From: Bacillus pumilus
GTDB lineage: Bacteria > Bacillota > Bacilli > Bacillales > Bacillaceae
Assembly (NCBI RefSeq): GCF_003431975.1
Contig: NZ_CP027116.1
Span: forward strand, 1,550,001 to 1,614,000
Direction: 5' to 3'
Length of the DNA stretch: 64,000 nucleotides
Shown here: piece after piece, positions 59,277 through 64,000 of the stretch
Position numbering within the stretch: position 1 is the stretch's first letter
Layout: every line of letters starts with the position of its first letter
Position numbers and translations under genes: made by a program
The notes under the pieces: generated by a model
What the model was told of the DNA's origin: nothing
Database searches by the model: none
What the model saw: only the letters and a program-made list of their open reading frames with translations

Positions 59277-60589
59277 ACATGGATGCGTTAAAAGAAACGA
59301 TTGAAACCGCAGATCCTTATAAACGATTCGGTAAAGTCAATCGAGTTGTTGGACTGATGATTGAATCGAAGGGGCCCGAGAGTTCTATCGGAGACGTTTG
59401 TCTCATTCATAAAAAAGGGAGTAAGCACCATCCGATAAAAGCAGAGGTCGTAGGGTTTAGAGATGAAAATATTCTGCTCATGCCTTATGTAGAAGCATCC
59501 AATATTTCACCAGGAAGTCTTGTTGAAGCGACAGGTGAGTCGCTGAAGGTCAAAGTAGGGACTGGGTTGATTGGTGAAGTCGTTGATGCCTTTGGTCATC
59601 CTTTAGACGGCAGCATGCTTCCGAAGGGACTTGCACCTGTTTCAACAGATCAGTCTCCTCCGAATCCAATGGACAGACCGCCTATTCGAGAAACGATGGG
59701 TGTTGGTGTCAGAGTGATCGACAGTCTCCTCACAGTTGGCACTGGTCAAAGGATCGGAATTTTTGCTGGAAGTGGTGTTGGAAAAAGCACCTTAATGGGG
59801 ATGATTGCAAAGCAGACAGAAGCAGATTTGAATGTCATTGCCCTTGTTGGAGAGCGTGGCCGTGAAGTTCGTGAGTTTATCGAAAAGGATTTAGGTGCTG
59901 AAGGATTGAAGCGATCGATTGTTGTCGTCGCAACTTCGGATCAACCAGCACTGACAAGGCTGAAGGCCGCTTACACAGCAACTGCTATTGCGGAATATTT
60001 TAGAGACAGAGGCAAAAATGTGATGTTTATGATGGACTCTGTCACAAGGATCGCCATGGCACAAAGGGAAATAGGTCTTGCAACTGGTGAGCCACCAACA
60101 ACAAAAGGTTATACGCCTTCGGTGTTCGCTATACTGCCAAAATTGCTTGAACGAACTGGAACGAATCAGCTTGGTTCCATCACAGCGTTTTACACAGTGC
60201 TTGTTGATGGTGACGATATGAATGAGCCGATTGCTGATACAGTCAGGGGGATCCTGGATGGCCACATTGTACTTGATCGCGCTTTAGCCAACAAAGGACA
60301 ATTTCCCGCTGTTAATATTCTGAAAAGTATCAGCCGTGTGATGAGCAATATCGCAAGTCATGATCATAAGGAAGCGGCCAACCGGTTCCGCCAGCTTTTA
60401 TCCACCTATCAAAACGCTGAAGACCTCATTAACATTGGAGCATATAAAAAAGGCTCTTCGAAAGACATTGATGAGGCTATGCAGGCTTATCCGCATCTCA
60501 TTTCATTTTTGAAGCAGGATGTTGAAGAGGCTGTATCGATTGAAGACAGTGTGAGCTTATTGCTCCGTTTGATGAATAGAGAGGATTGA
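59273..60589 (+). CDS. fliI: Flagellum-specific export ATPase FliI
   Basis: F1-beta-like ATPase of flagellar protein export. The 438-residue protein has an N-terminal beta barrel, P-loop GSGVGKST at 166-173, VGERGREVREF, Walker B MFMMDSVTRIAMAQREIGLA and the arginine-finger region. The start MNMDALKETIET overlaps fliH. Its stop is followed after 7 bases by fliJ. Confidence 0.97.
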   Translation: MNMDALKETIETADPYKRFGKVNRVVGLMIESKGPESSIGDVCLIHKKGSKHHPIKAEVVGFRDENILLMPYVEASNISPGSLVEATGESLKVKVGTGLIGEVVDAFGHPLDGSMLPKGLAPVSTDQSPPNPMDRPPIRETMGVGVRVIDSLLTVGTGQRIGIFAGSGVGKSTLMGMIAKQTEADLNVIALVGERGREVREFIEKDLGAEGLKRSIVVVATSDQPALTRLKAAYTATAIAEYFRDRGKNVMFMMDSVTRIAMAQREIGLATGEPPTTKGYTPSVFAILPKLLERTGTNQLGSITAFYTVLVDGDDMNEPIADTVRGILDGHIVLDRALANKGQFPAVNILKSISRVMSNIASHDHKEAANRFRQLLSTYQNAEDLINIGAYKKGSSKDIDEAMQAYPHLISFLKQDVEEAVSIEDSVSLLLRLMNRED

Positions 60590-60596
60590 CAAAACA

Positions 60597-61040
60597 GTGA
60601 GATATCAATACAAATTTCAAAAACTCTTAGAACTGAAAGAAAATGAAAAAGACAAGTCACTCGCAGCGTACCAACAATCCGTTTCGGCATTTGAGCAAGT
60701 TGCTGAAAAACTCTATGAAAATATGAGTAAAAAAGAGCTAATGGAAAAAAGCAAGGAAGAAAAGCTGAGAAGCGGAATGAGTGTTCAAGAAATGCGTCAT
60801 TACCAGCAATTTGTGACCAATTTGGATAACACCATTCAGCATTATCAGCAGCTTGTGATCATGAAACGCCATCAAATGAATGAAAAACAATCTGATTTAA
60901 CAGAAAAAAACATTGAGTTTAAAAAGTTTGAAAAAATGAAAGAAAAGCAGTATGAAAAGTTTTCCCTTGAACATAAGGCAATTGAAATGAAAGAAATGGA
61001 TGATATCTCTATCAGCCAATTCATGTTTCAAGGACATTAG
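60597..61040 (+). CDS. fliJ: Flagellar export chaperone FliJ
   Basis: Coiled-coil protein that docks into the FliI ring and carries export chaperones. The 147 residues are almost entirely helical, Lys/Glu/Gln-rich and without globular motifs. The conserved start YxFxxxLxLKENE (YQYKFQKLLELKENEKD) is diagnostic. Translation begins at GTG; AGAGGA lies about 11 bases upstream in the fliI end. Confidence 0.93.
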   Translation: MRYQYKFQKLLELKENEKDKSLAAYQQSVSAFEQVAEKLYENMSKKELMEKSKEEKLRSGMSVQEMRHYQQFVTNLDNTIQHYQQLVIMKRHQMNEKQSDLTEKNIEFKKFEKMKEKQYEKFSLEHKAIEMKEMDDISISQFMFQGH

Positions 61041-61052
61041 GAGTCGAGATGA

Positions 61053-61751
61053 ATGCCTAAGAAGGAAAAAACGAAAGAATCAAGCGGCGGTAAATTTCAA
61101 TGGATCTTGTTTATTGTCATCATCCCATTGATTGTGCTTGTGTTAGTGGCTGGCACAATCCTTTATATGGCAGGTTTTGATCTAAAAAAACCGCTCCAAA
61201 ACATTCCGGGCGTAAGCAGTTTGGTTGGATCAGATGACACCTCAAAAACGTCATCTTCACATAATAATCAAAGTGAAGCAGAGCTGAAAGAATTGAAGAA
61301 GACCATTAAAGAGCAAAAAAATGAGCTTGAAATTGCACAAAAAGATTTAAAAACAAGTGATGAAGAGATTAAAAGACTGAATCAAAAAATCAGTTCACTT
61401 GAAAAAACGTCTGAAAATAATGCGAATGATACGTCAGCGGATGACAGTTCATCAAATGGCAGCTCAACCAATACGTCAGACAATAATGCAGCAGGGACTT
61501 CCTCAGATGCGTCAGCATCTTCTAATCAGAAGAAAAAAGGGAAAGTTGCCAGCATCTATGAAAGCATGGACGCAGGGAAATCCGCCAAAATTTTATCAGA
61601 ATTAAGTGATAAAGAGGCATTGAAGATCCTTGAAGAGCTGAGCAAAAATAAACTAACAGACATATTAGCAAAACTAACACCTCAGAAGGCGGCTACATTT
61701 ACGAAAGAGCTTGCCAAAAAAGAAGAAAGTGAAAATGGGGGTGGACAATAA
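61053..61751 (+). CDS. ylxF: YlxF, membrane-anchored MotE/MgtE-N-like flagellar protein
   Basis: Protein of the fla/che operon without a settled role. The 232-residue layout is: a basic N-terminus, one transmembrane helix (about 18-40, ILFIVIIPLIVLVLVAGTIL), a coiled coil (about 72-115), a Ser/Asn/Asp/Thr low-complexity linker (about 118-155), then a C-terminal MgtE-N-like helical repeat (about 160-225: IYESMDAGKSAKILSEL, EALKILEEL, TPQKAATFTKEL). The same layout occurs in MotE, a motor/stator chaperone. It could therefore aid export or stator assembly (inference). fliK follows at once. Confidence 0.9.
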   Translation: MPKKEKTKESSGGKFQWILFIVIIPLIVLVLVAGTILYMAGFDLKKPLQNIPGVSSLVGSDDTSKTSSSHNNQSEAELKELKKTIKEQKNELEIAQKDLKTSDEEIKRLNQKISSLEKTSENNANDTSADDSSSNGSSTNTSDNNAAGTSSDASASSNQKKKGKVASIYESMDAGKSAKILSELSDKEALKILEELSKNKLTDILAKLTPQKAATFTKELAKKEESENGGGQ

Positions 61752-63074
61752 GTGAAGCTATTGGATATTGGAGCCTTACAGCAATCTTCTCAAGGTCTTT
61801 TGGGAGTAAAAGGGAGCGATGCGGCATCTGCACGTGGGTTGTTTAAACAATTGCTTAGCGGTGCAGGCGCACAAAGCGGTCTTGTTAATGCTGAGAAAGC
61901 GAGTGCCTCTCTTTCCATCAATGATGCGATGCAAATCATTGAAAAATGGATGCAATCACCGGAAGAAGGGATCGACGGAGAGCTCCTTGGAGCGCTTCAA
62001 ACACTTCAAGGTCAAACGCTTGATTCATCTGATCTCAAGTCACTTGAAGAGTTATTCCAAAAAATGGAATCGTCGATTTACGGTGATCAAACTGATCAGC
62101 CAGCTTCTGAACATAGTGAGCAGCTCATACAAGTCCACTTTTTCTTATATCAACTGCTCAATCAACAGCCGCTCAGCATTGATACAAAGCTAGTAAAGGA
62201 TATTGAAACGAAAGGTCAAGACTTCATTCACTTTCTTTCGAAAAATGGAGTAGATGAGAAACTGATTCAGCAAGTCAAAGAGCAGTTCTTCTCGCAGGGA
62301 TCAGCGCCAAAGCTGAATTCAATGTCTCAAAGTGAACTGAAACACTTTAATCAGTTAATCGACCATATGATGGCAAATGCAAAAGGGTCAGACAAAGAGT
62401 TGAAAATTGCCTTAGGAGAATTGAAAGAATTGGTCTCTCCAAGACAAGAATCTACTCTTGCTACTCCTGCTAAAGGGGCTGCCTCTCTTGAATGGCTCAT
62501 CAAAAAAGAAGTGGTCAAAGGGCAAAGCACTGCTGCACCTGCTTCTGAAAAAACGATCACTCATACGCTTTTGCCAGGTCATAAGCAGCTTTTTCAACTG
62601 CAATCAGCAGCTCCTGTTCAGCAGACACAAACAACTGATGAAAAGCCGGGAACGGTTGATCAGCAAATTCTAAATACGTGGAAGCAAATGAAATTCACGC
62701 CATTTGGTAACTCAAGCGGACGCTTTACAGTTCGATTAAATCCAGAAAATCTCGGATTTATCACGATTCAGCTGACGAAGCAAAATGGTATGTATGCGAG
62801 TAAGATTACTGCTTCGACACAAGCGGCAAAAGAGCTGTTAGAGCATCACCTGCCGCAGCTCAAGCAGGCGCTTCCGAATATGTCGGTTCAAGTGGACCGT
62901 TTCCATATACCACTTCAATCAAATGAACAGTCGTTATTTGGACAGTTTAATGAACAAAACAAGCAACAGCAGTCAAAAGGACACGATTTTCAGCAGCCTG
63001 ATGAACAGGAAGCAGAATTCCAAGATGTACTGGATGCTCTTGTTGGATCAGATGAAGAAGAGGAGGAAATCTAA
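61752..63074 (+). CDS. fliK: Flagellar hook-length control protein FliK
   Basis: Molecular ruler that sets hook length and switches export specificity through FlhB. The 440-residue protein has a variable, Gln/Ser-rich secreted N-terminal ruler (about 1-300) and the conserved C-terminal hook domain (about 305-400) with RFTVRLNPENLGFITIQL, then ASTQAAKELLEHHLPQLKQAL. It begins at GTG immediately after the ylxF stop with GGGGGTGG nearby; the stop overlaps flgD as TAATG. Confidence 0.94.
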   Translation: MKLLDIGALQQSSQGLLGVKGSDAASARGLFKQLLSGAGAQSGLVNAEKASASLSINDAMQIIEKWMQSPEEGIDGELLGALQTLQGQTLDSSDLKSLEELFQKMESSIYGDQTDQPASEHSEQLIQVHFFLYQLLNQQPLSIDTKLVKDIETKGQDFIHFLSKNGVDEKLIQQVKEQFFSQGSAPKLNSMSQSELKHFNQLIDHMMANAKGSDKELKIALGELKELVSPRQESTLATPAKGAASLEWLIKKEVVKGQSTAAPASEKTITHTLLPGHKQLFQLQSAAPVQQTQTTDEKPGTVDQQILNTWKQMKFTPFGNSSGRFTVRLNPENLGFITIQLTKQNGMYASKITASTQAAKELLEHHLPQLKQALPNMSVQVDRFHIPLQSNEQSLFGQFNEQNKQQQSKGHDFQQPDEQEAEFQDVLDALVGSDEEEEEI

Positions 63075-63520
63075 TGGCAACAGTTGATGCTACGAATAGA
63101 ACAGTCGCACAAACAGACACTTCTTCAAACGCAGCAAAGAAAACAGATACGCTTGGCAAAGATCAATTCTTGAAAATATTGCTCACACAGCTTCAAAACC
63201 AAGATCCTACAAATCCACTAGATGACCGTGAGTTTGTCACACAGCTTGCGACATTTTCATCTTTAGAACAGCAAACCAATATGAACGATTCTATCACCAA
63301 GCTGAATCAGCTCATGTCTACATTTGTTGCACACCAAGATCCGTTTACGACGTATGTAGGGTGGATTGGTAAAGAAGTATCGGGCAAATTGGATGATAAA
63401 GAGATATCTGGCACTGTGAAGTCTGTGAAAAACATTGACAATGAATACTTCCTATATTTAGAAGATGGGACGAAAATCAGCCCTTGGGATGTTACAGCAG
63501 TTGGAGAAAAAACGAAGTAA
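63074..63520 (+). CDS. flgD: Flagellar hook assembly protein FlgD
   Basis: Hook cap/scaffold needed for FlgE polymerisation. The 148-residue protein (formerly YlxG) has the FlgD signature LGKDQFLKILLTQLQNQDP followed by FVTQLATFSSLEQQTNM, and a C-terminal beta region (WIGKEVSGKLDD and YLYLEDG variants). ATG overlaps the fliK TAA. It is shorter than the proteobacterial FlgD, as usual in Bacillus. Confidence 0.94.
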   Translation: MATVDATNRTVAQTDTSSNAAKKTDTLGKDQFLKILLTQLQNQDPTNPLDDREFVTQLATFSSLEQQTNMNDSITKLNQLMSTFVAHQDPFTTYVGWIGKEVSGKLDDKEISGTVKSVKNIDNEYFLYLEDGTKISPWDVTAVGEKTK

Positions 63521-63537
63521 TTCGAGGAGGAAAATAA

Positions 63538-64000
63538 ATGTTACGCTCACTTTACTCAGGAATTAGCGGAATGAAAAACTTCCAGACAAAATTAGATGTT
63601 GTAGCCAATAACGTAGCCAACGTCAATACACACGGATACAAAAAAAGCCGTATCACTTTTAAAGATATGGTCAGCCAAACCATTTCAAGTTCTGGTGGGC
63701 CGACGAACAACTCTGGTTCAATCAACTCGAAACAAGTTGGTTTAGGATCATCTTTATCTTCTATTGATAAAATCATGTCAGCGGGAGCTTCTCAAAATAC
63801 AGATGAACCGTATGACTTCTATATCAATGGTGATGGATTCTTCCGTATTCAAAGTCAAGGAGAAATTCTTTATACAAGAACTGGGAATTTCAAACCTGAT
63901 TCAGAGGGAAGCTTAGTCACTTCTGATGGAAATTACCTGCTTGGAATGGATGGACAAAAGATAACGATTCCAGATGGCATTTCAAGTGTGAGTGTTGGTC
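63538..64000 (+). CDS. flgE: Flagellar hook protein FlgE (partial, runs off the window)
   Basis: Hook subunit (called flgG in older B. subtilis annotation). The visible 154 residues start MLRSLYSGISGMKNFQTKLD and contain the rod/hook motif VVANNVANVNTHGYKK, FYINGDGFFRI and YTRTGNFKPDSEG. The gene continues past position 64000. The ribosome site CGAGGAGGAAA is very strong, suiting a highly made structural protein. Confidence 0.95.
   Translation, partial: MLRSLYSGISGMKNFQTKLDVVANNVANVNTHGYKKSRITFKDMVSQTISSSGGPTNNSGSINSKQVGLGSSLSSIDKIMSAGASQNTDEPYDFYINGDGFFRIQSQGEILYTRTGNFKPDSEGSLVTSDGNYLLGMDGQKITIPDGISSVSVG

Overview
The window is a stretch of core chromosome from a spore-forming Bacillus. Gene order matches the Bacillus subtilis segment sirC(ylnF)-rqcH(yloA)-yloB ... 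codY-flgB ... flgE almost gene for gene. The presence of spoVM, codY, fapR, remA and the prpC/prkC pair places it among the Bacillaceae. From recalled homologue sequences, the degree of protein divergence from B. subtilis suggests a neighbouring clade such as the B. pumilus group. That placement is inference, not a computed result.

Layout. 1-1852: the tail of a siroheme-type gene converges on rqcH (ribosome rescue), which is on the minus strand. 2017-8162: the calcium ATPase yloB, then yloC, remA, gmk, rpoZ and coaBC. 8159-18726: priA, def, fmt, rsmB, rlmN, prpC, prkC, rsgA(cpgA) and rpe form one dense run of DNA restart, translation initiation, RNA modification and Ser/Thr signalling genes. 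18790-22167: thiN, the 26-codon spoVM, the antiparallel rpmB, yloU and fakA(yloV). 22318-25929: sdaAB, sdaAA and recG. 26042-29640: the FapR-controlled lipid operon fapR-plsX-fabD-fabG-acpP. 29825-39449: rnc, smc, ftsY, ylxM, ffh, rpsP, khpA, ylqD, rimM and trmD, covering chromosome condensation, SRP targeting and ribosome maturation. 39456-43747: rplS with its leader, rbgA, rnhB, and the unusual ylqG-ylqH pair. 43924-49244: sucCD, dprA and topA. 49315-54390: trmFO, xerC, hslV, hslU and codY. 54679-64000: the start of the large fla/che operon (flgB, flgC, fliE, fliF, fliG, fliH, fliI, fliJ, ylxF, fliK, flgD, flgE). The last gene is cut by the window end.

Nearly everything is on the plus strand. 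Only rqcH and rpmB are on the minus strand, and both end at bidirectional terminators. Spacing is tight, with many ATGA, TAATG or TGATG junctions and short overlaps that indicate translational coupling. No stretch longer than 300 bases lacks a gene; the largest gap, about 290 bases before flgB, is described below.

I see no insertion sequence, prophage, CRISPR array, tRNA, rRNA or gene with foreign-looking composition, and no convincing undescribed multi-gene system. The most interesting leads are small: a FliK-like/FlhB-C-like gene pair (ylqG-ylqH) lying outside the flagellar operon; a MerR-style promoter geometry before yloU; a CodY-box-like element before flgB; and several leader or hairpin elements.
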